Of a DNA stretch of 32,242 bases, positions 25,344-32,242 are shown one piece after another. How positions within the stretch are numbered: position 1 is the stretch's first letter; every line of letters starts with the position of its first letter. The DNA is from Dehalococcoidia bacterium UBA7891 (lineage in GTDB: Bacteria; Chloroflexota; Dehalococcoidia; Lucifugimonadales; UBA826): positions 2,277 to 34,518 of the forward strand of contig DLRJ01000063.1 of NCBI GenBank assembly GCA_002500485.1, read 5' to 3'. The notes beneath the pieces were generated by a model. The model searched no databases, was not told the origin of the DNA, and was given only the letters and a program-made list of their open reading frames with translations. Made by a program: the position numbers and the translations under genes.

Positions 25344-26579
25344 TTATTCACTTGAATAATCCCGTACGATATTCCCGTCTTTCACGACCATGTATACGTC
25401 CTGGAGATTGCTTATGTTTTCTAGCGGATTGCTATTTAGGACGACAAAATCTGCTTTTTTACCTGGTTCGAGGGTTCCGTTTTTTTCCTCTGCTAAACAA
25501 ACTTTTGCTGATGTTAGTGTGGCAGCGGTTAAAGCTTGATGTTCCGTCATCCCACCTTTGACTAACATTTCGGTTTCAAAGAGGGTACCGTAAGGCAGAT
25601 CAAGGTCTGAACCGCAGGCAACTTCCACCCCTGCTTCTATAGCTTTTTTGAAGCCAGAAGCATGCATTGCTGCCGCTTCTATGGCTCGTTCTTTGTAGCT
25701 TTCGTCTATGGGATGTGCCTTCATCCATTTGAGCTGGAACTCAGAATCTGCAAATTCTTCTCCTCTGTTCATATGTGTGAGACTCAATGTTGGGACATAG
25801 TAAGTCTGTGATTTAGCGAGCATGTCAATAGCTTCATCATCAAATTGGTAGCCGTGCTCAAGTGTATGAGCCCCCATAGAAATGGCTTTTTTTATCCCGT
25901 CAACGCCTCCGGCATGTGCCACTACTTTATAGCCACGCTGTTCGCAAATATCGAAAGCGGCCTTAAGTTCATCCTCGAGAGGGAATGTATTTGGCATTTT
26001 GTCCCATTTGGGTCCCATCACCCCTCCTGTCAGATTCAGTTTTATAAAATCCACTCCATTTTTGATCTGTTCCCTTATCGTGCGGATGTATTCAGTTGGA
26101 CCGTCGACTTCAACTGCACAGCCACTTTTTAGGAAATGTCCAGCTGTCGTGGTTATGAACCAGCCACATGTGTACAGATTAGGGCCCACATGCTCTCCAG
26201 AGGCGAATGCCTCTTTCCAGGCCACATCTATAAAATCTTTTTCTCCTACGGCTCTCAGTGATGTAATCCCGAGGTCAAGGGCGCGTCTACAATTGTTGCC
26301 AGCTCTAATAGTTCTCTCTGCCGTGGTTTCATCTCTGGCTTCCGAATCAGGAATACCTTTTCCAATGTGTGTGTGAACATCCCATAAGCCTGGGACTAGG
26401 TATTTATCCTTTAAGTCTAAGGTCAGGGCATCAGAATTTTTGGGTAAAGTATTGTCCGATATTTCGGTTATTTCACCATTTAGTATTGAGATGTTCCCTT
26501 CCTTTGGTTCTGGAGAAAGGGCATCAATCAATGTGGCATTAATAAATTTAGATTTAGTGTCTTCCATTCTGAAATTCAT
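25344..26579 (-). CDS. Metal-dependent amidohydrolase (imidazolonepropionase/prolidase-like, cytosolic)
   Basis: A 411-residue amidohydrolase-superfamily enzyme with a complete binuclear site: H69 and H71 (WDVHTHIG), carbamylated K180 (DFIKLNLTGG), H222 (VVAHAGG), H242 (TLEHGYQ) and D325 (CGSDLDLPYG). This pattern belongs to the group that includes Xaa-Arg/Xaa-Pro dipeptidases and imidazolonepropionase-like enzymes. Unlike many relatives it has no signal peptide. AGGAG stands only 2 nt before the first ATG (26579), and a second in-frame ATG four codons later is 14 nt away, so the start is not settled. It is the first gene of the amidohydrolase-MFS-DUF917-HyuA operon and so likely acts on the same compound or its ring-opened product. 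Confidence 0.87.
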   Translation of the reverse strand: MNFRMEDTKSKFINATLIDALSPEPKEGNISILNGEITEISDNTLPKNSDALTLDLKDKYLVPGLWDVHTHIGKGIPDSEARDETTAERTIRAGNNCRRALDLGITSLRAVGEKDFIDVAWKEAFASGEHVGPNLYTCGWFITTTAGHFLKSGCAVEVDGPTEYIRTIREQIKNGVDFIKLNLTGGVMGPKWDKMPNTFPLEDELKAAFDICEQRGYKVVAHAGGVDGIKKAISMGAHTLEHGYQFDDEAIDMLAKSQTYYVPTLSLTHMNRGEEFADSEFQLKWMKAHPIDESYKERAIEAAAMHASGFKKAIEAGVEVACGSDLDLPYGTLFETEMLVKGGMTEHQALTAATLTSAKVCLAEEKNGTLEPGKKADFVVLNSNPLENISNLQDVYMVVKDGNIVRDYSSE

Positions 26580-26755
26580 GTCTCCTATTCATTTGACCCG
26601 ACTTCAGTGGCCAACTAATTTAATCGGACTGTATCACGTATATCAAATGTCTGGCTTTGTCATAGGTTGAGCGGATTTAGTGACCAATGCTGTACATAAG
26701 AAGGCGCAATACTGTATTTTCAATCATGATCCAAATATGTTGAAAAGATAGGATT

Positions 26756-27919
26756 ATGAAACCACCAAGAACACAATTATTCACTCCTGAAGAATATGAA
26801 AGTCGGATCCGAGAGACAAGAGAATTCATGGCCCAAAATCAGATTGATGTTTTAGTAATTCATAGTCCAGAAAACATATATTATTTATCTGGTTATCAGA
26901 CTCCAGGGTATTACTGGTATCAGGCACTTATTCTTCCACTGAGTTCAGATCCAGTTTTTATCGCACCGCCGCATGAGGCAGCCCTTGTTCCGGAATTTTC
27001 TTGGATAGAGGATTCACGGATATACCCAGATACTTCGGAGTGGTCTAAGGTAACTGCTGAGATTTTGAAAGAAATAGGATGTGATTCAAACTCAATAGGA
27101 TTGGAAACCAAATCGCGTTTTCTATCTGTCGACTTTTATGAAAACTTAAAAGCTATATTACCGAATTCCCATATAGTTGATGGGAGCGGTCTCATAGAAT
27201 CTTGCCGTTTAATAAAATCTCCCCGTGAGACTGACTATTTGAGAAAAGCGGCAGAAGTTTCTTCAAGGGGAATGATGGCCGGTTTAAAGGCAGTAAATGA
27301 AGGCGTAACCGAATTGGAAGTAGCTGCTGAGGTTCACACTGAACTAGATTTGGCGGGGTCGGAATATACAGGCCTCCCGGCTTTTATCACCTCCGGAGAA
27401 CGGTCTCAATTAGTTCATGCAACATGGTCTTCAAAGCGTATAGGCATAGGGGATTTAGTTTTTATGGAAATCCCTGGGAGTATAAATAGGTATCATGCAG
27501 CCCAATCTAGAAGCATTTTTGTGGGCAAACCAAGCGAAAAAGTTATTGAAGCCAGTCAAGTAGCAACAGAAGCCTTGCAGGTAGCCAAAGGTTCAATGAA
27601 GGAAGGTGTCTCTGCAAAAACGGTGTTTAAAAACGCGAGTTCCGTAATAAATGAATCGAATATTGACTACAAACAAGGGAGGAGGATTGCATACGGTATT
27701 GGAACAGCTTTTCCCCCAGGTTGGGATGAGGGTGATATATTTTCAATTAATTCAAACGAACCCAGACCTTTAATGGCGGGGATGTGCTTCCACTTAATAA
27801 CTACTATGCGGGTGCCGGGGGTAGGAGCAATTGGTTGCAGTGACACAGTGCTCGTAACTAAAGATGGAGTAGAAACGCTCACGACGCATGTGGAACCTGG
27901 GGTGCAATACAGCCAGTAG
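26756..27919 (+). CDS. M24-fold hydrolase without metal ligands (creatinase / ectoine-hydrolase-like)
   Basis: A 387-residue pita-bread-fold protein with the Xaa-Pro-peptidase two-domain layout: an N-terminal domain (SPENIYYLSGYQTPGYYWYQ around 37-56) and the catalytic domain from about 155. Metallo-members need an Asp-Asp-His-Glu-Glu set. Here the first Asp is E238 (MEIPGSINRYH), the second is A249, the usual His of the GHGIG motif is Tyr (AYGIGTAFPPGWDEGD) and the first Glu aligns with His (GMCFHL). This matches creatinase and the ectoine hydrolase DoeA, which work without metal and open C-N bonds of small cyclic or guanidino compounds. The start ATG has AGGA close by. It stands alone, divergent from the amidohydrolase operon. 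Confidence 0.82.
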   Translation: MKPPRTQLFTPEEYESRIRETREFMAQNQIDVLVIHSPENIYYLSGYQTPGYYWYQALILPLSSDPVFIAPPHEAALVPEFSWIEDSRIYPDTSEWSKVTAEILKEIGCDSNSIGLETKSRFLSVDFYENLKAILPNSHIVDGSGLIESCRLIKSPRETDYLRKAAEVSSRGMMAGLKAVNEGVTELEVAAEVHTELDLAGSEYTGLPAFITSGERSQLVHATWSSKRIGIGDLVFMEIPGSINRYHAAQSRSIFVGKPSEKVIEASQVATEALQVAKGSMKEGVSAKTVFKNASSVINESNIDYKQGRRIAYGIGTAFPPGWDEGDIFSINSNEPRPLMAGMCFHLITTMRVPGVGAIGCSDTVLVTKDGVETLTTHVEPGVQYSQ

Positions 27920-28097
27920 AGGTTCTTCACTTCATTAAAAAGATCCATGATACCTTGGTGGTAAATTTGGAAATCGCTTGTTAAATACTCTCCCTTGCAA
28001 TCTATCAATTTTGGTGATTGGATCAGCCTGGATTAATTTTTAGTTTCTGATGCCTACGGTGCCGGAAATACTCAGAATAAAATAATTCCTTGAAGCT

Positions 28098-29027
28098 CTA
28101 ATTTATTCGATGCTCCGTATCCATGAGATGTTCCATGGTTTTTATGCACTCTTCTGTTTTGTTTGTCTGAAAATCAAAGGTAAGATTTTTGATACCCAGA
28201 TTCTCACAGTGTTTTATATCCTCGACAACGGTGTGAGTGGAGTCGATCAGGGCTGCTTTAGAACGTATTCTTGAATTGGTGTCGATTCCAATATCTGTGA
28301 AATGCAGTGTCCTTTTTAATGAAATTGTTATTTCGTCTCGCTTGCGGTCATATTCTTCACACTGTTGATCTATAAAAGGAAGCATATTTTCGATCTGATC
28401 TGGCCGAAGCCTTGTCGGATGCCATGTATCGCCGTACTTTACAGTTCTTCTCACCGCTCTCTTTGTATGACCACCAATCCATATGGGGATTCCGTTAGGT
28501 CTTTGAACAGGTTTTGGAAAAAACGCAATATTGGAAAATTCATAGGTTTCTCCATGAAATTCTGTGACATCGGAAGTCCACAATAGTTTAAAGATCTGAA
28601 GATATTCATCGGTTGCAAGACCTCGTTTTCCAAATGGGGCATCCAAGGCTGCAAATTCTTCCTTCCATCACCCTACTCCTGCTCCACATATAACTCTTCC
28701 TTTTGTGAGTACATCAAGAGAGGCAAACATCTTTGCTTGTAATATAGGGTTTCGGCAAGGAACTATTGCCACTGATGTCCCCAAGTTTATTTGATTTGTC
28801 TGTGATGCGATGAAACTCAACAAAGTAAATGCATCTAGTTGAGGGTCTTGGGAATTAGCAGTGAGGCGGCCGTCGTCCGTGTATGGATAAAGGTCAGTTT
28901 CTTCTATGGGTAAGACTATATGGTCTGCTGCCCATAAGGAATGGAATCCGAGGTCTTCAGCTGCAGCGGTGAATTTAATTAACTCGTCTGGATTGATGTG
29001 TTTGGGTAATACAATTTCATATTCCAT
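28098..29027 (-). pseudogene. LLM-class F420/flavin-dependent oxidoreductase, complete except for an in-frame TGA at an invariant Trp
   Basis: One frame from ATG 29027 to TAG 28098 gives 309 residues of a luciferase-like monooxygenase of the TIGR03619 type: LGFHSLWAADHIVLP, INLGTSVAIVPCRNP, KGRVICGAGVG, then TGA at codon 120 (28668-28670), then WKEEFAALDAPFGKRGLATD and PKPVQRPNGIPIWIGGHTKR. Relatives have GVGW-x-x-EEF at this point, so the TGA replaces the invariant Trp of the motif. No other stop, frameshift or deletion is visible over the full family length. The gene converges on the M24 gene and is divergent from the RraA operon. It is a very recent pseudogene, a gene read through at UGA, or a sequencing error. 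Confidence 0.8.
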
Positions 29028-29235
29028 GCGAAAATCCTTTGTTTGGAAACTACGTGAAAATCGTCAATAAATTCTGTACTGGGTTTTCCTAGGTTCAGGT
29101 TATATAGAACTGAGTAGATACTAGTCAAATGGATTGGTGGATATGTAATTTTCATAACATATGATGGAAGAAGTCAGAGCTACATGATAATGTTGCTTAC
29201 CCAAGATAGATTACTGTTCTGATAGGGGGAAATTA

Positions 29236-29976
29236 ATGGCTACCTTTGACATGAAACCGGTTGAGATTTCTCAGGAAATTCTTGATGGGTTAAAAAAAAT
29301 TCCTACGGCCACTATATACAATGCGCTTCGATCGTTTGGATCAACTTTCTGTGTATGTGAAGGTATCCAAAACTACACTCCCTTTACCCCGGGTAAGGAC
29401 CGTTTTGCAGCTAGAGCTAGAACTCTGAGATTTATGCCGATCCGTCCAGATATCAATAACGACAAGCCTGGAGGCGTAGATTCCCCCGAATACATTGCAA
29501 TGGGACGTTGCGGACCTGGTGATGTGTTGGTCGCTGACATAGGCGGTAGAGTTCAAGACGTCGTTGCAGGCGATGTGAAATTACTGCAATTGGCTATGAA
29601 TAATGCTGACGGGGTAGTCATCGATGGGGCGATCAGGGATTTGGATGTACTCATAGATGAAGAATATGATTTGACCATATATGCCAAAGCGCGAAGTTTT
29701 CATGGAAACCCATCGAGTCTTCCGGCTGAGGAGAACGTTCAGATCCAGTGCGGTGGAGCCTTGGTACGACCTGGTGACATTATGGTTGGAGACAATGACG
29801 GAGTCCTAGTTATTCCTTCTTGGATGGCGCAGACGGTTCTAGAATGGGCTGAGGAGCACGAAGGCGCGGAGAACCTTGTAAAGGACAAGATAAAAGCTGA
29901 AGGGGTCGCTCCAGGTAAATACTACCCTCCAACTGAAGAAACAATTGAAGAATGGAGAAAACTAAACAATCGATAG
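29236..29976 (+). CDS. RraA-like family protein (HMG/CHA-type class II aldolase or demethylmenaquinone-methyltransferase-like)
   Basis: A 246-residue RraA-fold protein. The family core is clear: GDVLVADIGGRVQDVVAGD (95-113), then NADGVVIDGAIRDLDVL (123-139) with R134-D135, the pair that binds pyruvate and Mg in the 4-hydroxy-4-methyl-2-oxoglutarate/oxaloacetate aldolases of this fold. CGGALVRPGDIMVGDNDGVLVIP closes the domain. A GGGGG tract stands 7 nt before the ATG. It leads an operon with the mutarotase (36-bp gap) and the lactonase; an aldolase or decarboxylase step on a 2-keto-3-deoxy acid would fit such a sugar-acid pathway, but this is inferred from context. RNase E regulation is unlikely, since catabolic RraA-likes are not the E. 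coli regulator. Confidence 0.85.
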   Translation: MATFDMKPVEISQEILDGLKKIPTATIYNALRSFGSTFCVCEGIQNYTPFTPGKDRFAARARTLRFMPIRPDINNDKPGGVDSPEYIAMGRCGPGDVLVADIGGRVQDVVAGDVKLLQLAMNNADGVVIDGAIRDLDVLIDEEYDLTIYAKARSFHGNPSSLPAEENVQIQCGGALVRPGDIMVGDNDGVLVIPSWMAQTVLEWAEEHEGAENLVKDKIKAEGVAPGKYYPPTEETIEEWRKLNNR

Positions 29977-30012
29977 TTGAAGTGGTGAATTTCGTTCACG
30001 TATTTAACGAAA

Positions 30013-30366
30013 ATGGTGACCCAAATGAAAACTTTTGCAATGGCATTGGATCTGATGGATGAGGCTGGATCAATAGAGGAATATAAGGAATATCATAAAA
30101 ATGTCTGGCCTGAGGTAAAGGAAGGGTTATTGGAAATTGGGATTGAAGGTATGGAGATTTACCTCCTTGGAGATAGGTTGTTTATGGTAGTGGATACTAA
30201 AGATGACTTTGACATAACAACAGATTTCCAAAAATATACCAACTCCTCTGACAAGGCAGCACAGTGGGACATATTGATGAGGAAATACCAGAAAAAGACT
30301 CCTTTCACCGAAGATAATGATTGGTGGGCTCCGATGCAGAGAGTTTTTGACCTAAACCCTCAATAA
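30013..30366 (+). CDS. L-rhamnose/L-fucose mutarotase family protein (RhaM, COG3254-like)
   Basis: A 117-residue ferredoxin-like dimeric barrel of the RhaM family, which interconverts the alpha and beta anomers of deoxy-hexoses. H28 in YKEYHKNVWPEV aligns with the catalytic histidine; GMEIYLLGDRLFMVVD and the C-terminal DNDWWAPMQRVFDLN are the other family blocks. Two in-frame ATGs (30013 and 30025) are possible starts and neither has a strong ribosome-binding site, so coupling to the RraA-like gene is likely. The next gene starts 7 bp after its stop. Mutarotase plus lactonase is the normal core of the non-phosphorylated L-fucose or L-rhamnose route. Confidence 0.88.
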   Translation: MVTQMKTFAMALDLMDEAGSIEEYKEYHKNVWPEVKEGLLEIGIEGMEIYLLGDRLFMVVDTKDDFDITTDFQKYTNSSDKAAQWDILMRKYQKKTPFTEDNDWWAPMQRVFDLNPQ

Positions 30367-30373
30367 GGCCTCC

Positions 30374-31207
30374 ATGGAAATTGTAGATTCACACCATCAC
30401 CTATGGGATCTAGATCTTTTTCAATACGAATGGATGCCAGAAGATAACACTATTTTACGTCGAAGCTACCTTCCCTCAGACCTAGCTTCCATTTTGGAAC
30501 AGTGTTCCGTTAGTGGCAGTGTGGTCGTTCAGGCTGACCAAACTGTTGAAGAGGCTAAATTTCTACTTGAATGCGCAAATGACTTTCCCTGGATAAGAGG
30601 AGTGGTTGGATGGGTCGACTTACAAGATGAAAAAGTCGGAGATACCTTGGACGAGTTGATAAAGTTGGGACCCCTTGTGGGAATAAGACATCAGGTGGAA
30701 GAAGAAGTTGATGAGAATTGGCTACTCAGAAAGCAAACCTTAGATGGGTTGAAAGAACTGTCGGATCGGAACTTATCCTATGACTTATTGGTTAAGCCGA
30801 TCCATATTGACCAGATACCCATCGTTTGTAAGGAATTGCCTGAATTGAGAATGGTTGTGGACCATATAGCCAAACCAAACATTCGTGATCGAGTGTTTCA
30901 ATCTTGGAGTGATAGCATCTCAAAGTTACAGCCATATAGTAATCTTTTTTGTAAGGTGTCTGGGATGGTAACCGAGGCAGACCACAATAACTGGACTCCC
31001 CAGGATTTACGCCCATTTATACAACAGGTTAGGAAGGTTTTTGGCATAGATAGGTTAATGTGGGGTAGCGATTGGCCTGTTTGTCTACTCGCTGGAAATT
31101 ATCAGGAAGTGATGGACGCCGCTCTTTTCGGCATGGGAGATATGTCACCACAGGAAAAGAAGAGGTTCCTATCGGGTACTGCAGCTGAATTTTATAGACT
31201 GGAATAA
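30374..31207 (+). CDS. Amidohydrolase-2 family lactonase (L-fucono-1,5-lactonase-like, COG3618)
   Basis: A 277-residue TIM-barrel hydrolase. DSHHHLWD at 5-12, VVDHIAKP at 161-168, CKVSGMVTEADHNNW at 193-207 and WGSDWPVC at 230-237 are the signature blocks of COG3618 lactonases, with H7/H9, H164 and D233 as probable metal or catalytic residues. The family opens sugar-acid lactones such as L-fucono-1,5-lactone, or 2-pyrone-4,6-dicarboxylate. Its start is 7 bp after the mutarotase stop, so translation is probably coupled. Together with the mutarotase this favours L-fucose or L-rhamnose lactone as substrate. The dehydrogenase and the enolase-family dehydratase the pathway would need are not in the window. 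Confidence 0.9.
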   Translation: MEIVDSHHHLWDLDLFQYEWMPEDNTILRRSYLPSDLASILEQCSVSGSVVVQADQTVEEAKFLLECANDFPWIRGVVGWVDLQDEKVGDTLDELIKLGPLVGIRHQVEEEVDENWLLRKQTLDGLKELSDRNLSYDLLVKPIHIDQIPIVCKELPELRMVVDHIAKPNIRDRVFQSWSDSISKLQPYSNLFCKVSGMVTEADHNNWTPQDLRPFIQQVRKVFGIDRLMWGSDWPVCLLAGNYQEVMDAALFGMGDMSPQEKKRFLSGTAAEFYRLE

Positions 31208-31227
31208 GGGCTTCATATATCGAGTAG

Positions 31228-31262
31228 GTACCGCATCCCCATATACAAGGGGGATACGGTAC
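31228..31262. terminator. Strong hairpin between convergent genes (bidirectional terminator candidate)
   Basis: GTACCGCATCCCC (31228-31240) pairs with GGGGATACGGTAC (31250-31262), 12 of 13 positions, around a 9-nt loop. It lies 20 bp after the lactonase stop and about 30 bp from the stop of the leftward small gene. No clean T-run follows immediately on the plus strand. Position and stability support a terminator for both transcripts. Confidence 0.65.
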
Positions 31263-31294
31263 TGGCATATAGGATTGGTATCAGATTAAAAAGT

Positions 31295-31591
31295 CTATTT
31301 ACCCCAATGCCCACCCTTCTTTCTGATTTCGATACTATCCATAACAGGTAACACTTCAACATTTCCAGTGTGCATCTGCGGCCTCAGCAGATTGGTGATA
31401 GCCTGTATATTTTCAGCCTCTATGACGCCGAATATGGTGTGAGAAACGTTGTATCCCCATACTCCCAATACTTTGACTTCATCATTTCCTTCATACCACT
31501 TCTGATAATTTACCGCGGCTTCGCTGTTTGGACCCCCGTCTTTGCCAGGACATGTTACGTGGTCGTGACGTGCTGTTACGTGAAAAAGCAT
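31295..31591 (-). CDS. Small dimeric alpha/beta-barrel (ferredoxin-like) protein, DUF3303-like
   Basis: A 98-residue protein that begins MLFHVTARHDHVTCPGKDGG and contains KVLGVWGYNVSHTIFGVIEA followed by NLLRPQMHTGNVEVLPVMDS. The beta-alpha-beta pattern and length match small dimeric-barrel proteins (DUF3303, muconolactone-isomerase or YciI-like). The histidine-rich N-terminus could bind a metal or act as an acid-base, but no catalytic motif is established. AAGGAG stands about 8 nt before the ATG. It is a single gene, convergent with the lactonase operon. The function is unknown. Confidence 0.68.
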   Translation of the reverse strand: MLFHVTARHDHVTCPGKDGGPNSEAAVNYQKWYEGNDEVKVLGVWGYNVSHTIFGVIEAENIQAITNLLRPQMHTGNVEVLPVMDSIEIRKKGGHWGK

Positions 31592-31973
31592 ATTAAACTC
31601 TCCTTGTTTGTTGGAAAACTTTTAAATAGATGTGTTTTTGACGGAAGAAATCTATGCCAATTTAGTATTAAGTGTCAATAAATTATAAAAGAGTAAGAAT
31701 GAATTAAACTAAAATCATTGACCATATTGAAACATCTTAGGCTTTTCTTAATGGCACTCAATAAAATAGATATCACATTGCTAAATTTGCAATTTGAAGG
31801 TTGGAATGCAGAGTCAAAGAAGATGAAATTGAATAGTACAGGCCTCAAGGTTGTTAGCAGATTAACCTAGTAACAATTTGCCTTGATTTATCCCTTCATA
31901 TTTTTGTGTTATTAAGGGACAATATAAAGGTAGATATCAATTTGAGACCTCGTTAGTCGGGATAGGAAATCAT
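31592..31973. other. 382-bp divergent intergenic region, no gene seen
   Basis: AT-rich spacer between the leftward small barrel gene and the rightward ABC ATPase gene, so promoters for both are expected. A TATAAA at 31923-31928 could be a -10 box for the ATPase gene, but I find no -35 at proper spacing. No coding frame with family resemblance, RNA or repeat is visible. Confidence 0.4.
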
Positions 31974-32242
31974 ATGCCAGAAATCGTCATTTCTACTGAA
32001 AACCTCCATAAATTTTATGGTTCAAGAGATCAAAAAGTTCACGCTTTAAAGGGATTGGATATCTCGATAGAAGAGGGGGAAATAGTTGGAATCATGGGTC
32101 CTAGTGGGTGTGGTAAAACTACTCTTCTAAACTGCCTGTCCGGATTGGATTCATTTGATGAAGGAAACATATCCATCCAAGGTGGTACCCTGACCGATTT
32201 AAATGACGATCAATTGAGTGAATTGAGAGCAAAGAAAATGGG
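31974..32242 (+). CDS. ABC transporter ATP-binding protein, LolD/MacB-like, N-terminal part
   Basis: The window ends after 89 codons of an ABC ATPase. It starts MPEIVISTENLHKFYGSRD, with HALKGLDISIEEGEIVGIMG before Walker A GPSGCGKT at residues 42-49, then LLNCLSGLDSFDEGNISIQG. The spacing and the D-x-x-x-G-x-I step after Walker A are typical of the LolD/MacB/FtsE subfamily (lipoprotein or peptide export, often with a FtsX-like permease next in the operon). AGGAAA lies about 6 nt before the ATG. The signature LSGGQ, Walker B and the partner permease are outside the window. Confidence 0.88.
   Translation, partial: MPEIVISTENLHKFYGSRDQKVHALKGLDISIEEGEIVGIMGPSGCGKTTLLNCLSGLDSFDEGNISIQGGTLTDLNDDQLSELRAKKM

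Noticed and set aside
1..32242. Full genetic-code change with UGA meaning Trp
   Set aside because: The hydantoinase, D-aminoacylase and second MFS genes end in TGA with natural C-termini and non-coding-looking sequence after it, and TGG is used throughout.

Overview
The window looks like a piece of a free-living, probably marine bacterium with a large catabolic repertoire. GC content appears to be in the low-to-mid 40s percent. The mix of amidohydrolases, a CaiB/BaiF CoA-transferase, LLM-type flavin-dependent monooxygenases, HyuA plus a DUF917-type desulfurase, an RraA-like protein, a VPS10-like BNR-repeat protein and many single-copy oxidoreductases resembles SAR202-type Chloroflexota. That placement is inference from gene content; there is no rRNA or marker gene here. 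I see no tRNA, rRNA, CRISPR array, insertion sequence or phage gene.

Layout. 1-184 holds the tail of a broken alpha/beta hydrolase. 403-1584 is an MFS transporter (+), converging on a leftward operon (7724 to 1613): CoA-transferase, hydantoinase/dihydropyrimidinase-type amidohydrolase, VPS10-like protein. 7893-8378 holds a GMC-oxidoreductase stub (-) and a 52-codon ORF (+), then a metallophosphoesterase (+), a DAO-family FAD oxidoreductase (-) and a DinB-like protein (+). 11507-12026 contains a previously easy-to-miss 43-residue basic protein with its own sigma70-like promoter. 12027-13755 (-) is a LicC/LicD-like pair (nucleotidyltransferase plus phosphotransferase). 14135-15019 is an NHL-repeat protein.

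15145-17051 is a decay zone: an LLM monooxygenase with an in-frame TGA is fused to the 3' part of an EamA/DMT transporter that carries two T-tract frameshifts, followed by an alpha/beta hydrolase with an in-frame TGA that lies downstream of an SDR with a degenerate active site. Then come a 3-hydroxyisobutyrate-dehydrogenase-like enzyme (+) and an N-acyl-D-amino-acid deacylase (+). A four-gene leftward operon follows (26579 to 21259): amidohydrolase, MFS exporter/importer, DUF917 protein and HyuA, probably for uptake and opening of a cyclic amide or thiohydantoin-like compound. 26756-27919 is a creatinase/ectoine-hydrolase-like M24 protein, then a second LLM monooxygenase interrupted by TGA (-). 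29236-31207 is a tight rightward operon (RraA-like, RhaM-like mutarotase, fuconolactonase-like amidohydrolase), probably for deoxy-sugar lactone catabolism. The window ends in a small dimeric-barrel protein (-) and the start of an ABC transporter ATPase (+).

Most unusual signal: three separate catabolic genes carry an in-frame TGA exactly where the family has, or would fit, a tryptophan, with the reading frame and family homology continuing directly afterwards. TGA is also the rarest terminal stop here (3 of 26 genes, against 12 TAG and 11 TAA). The simplest reading is G-to-A nonsense mutation in genes under decay; UGA readthrough or a sequencing artefact are alternatives that can be separated by direct tests.
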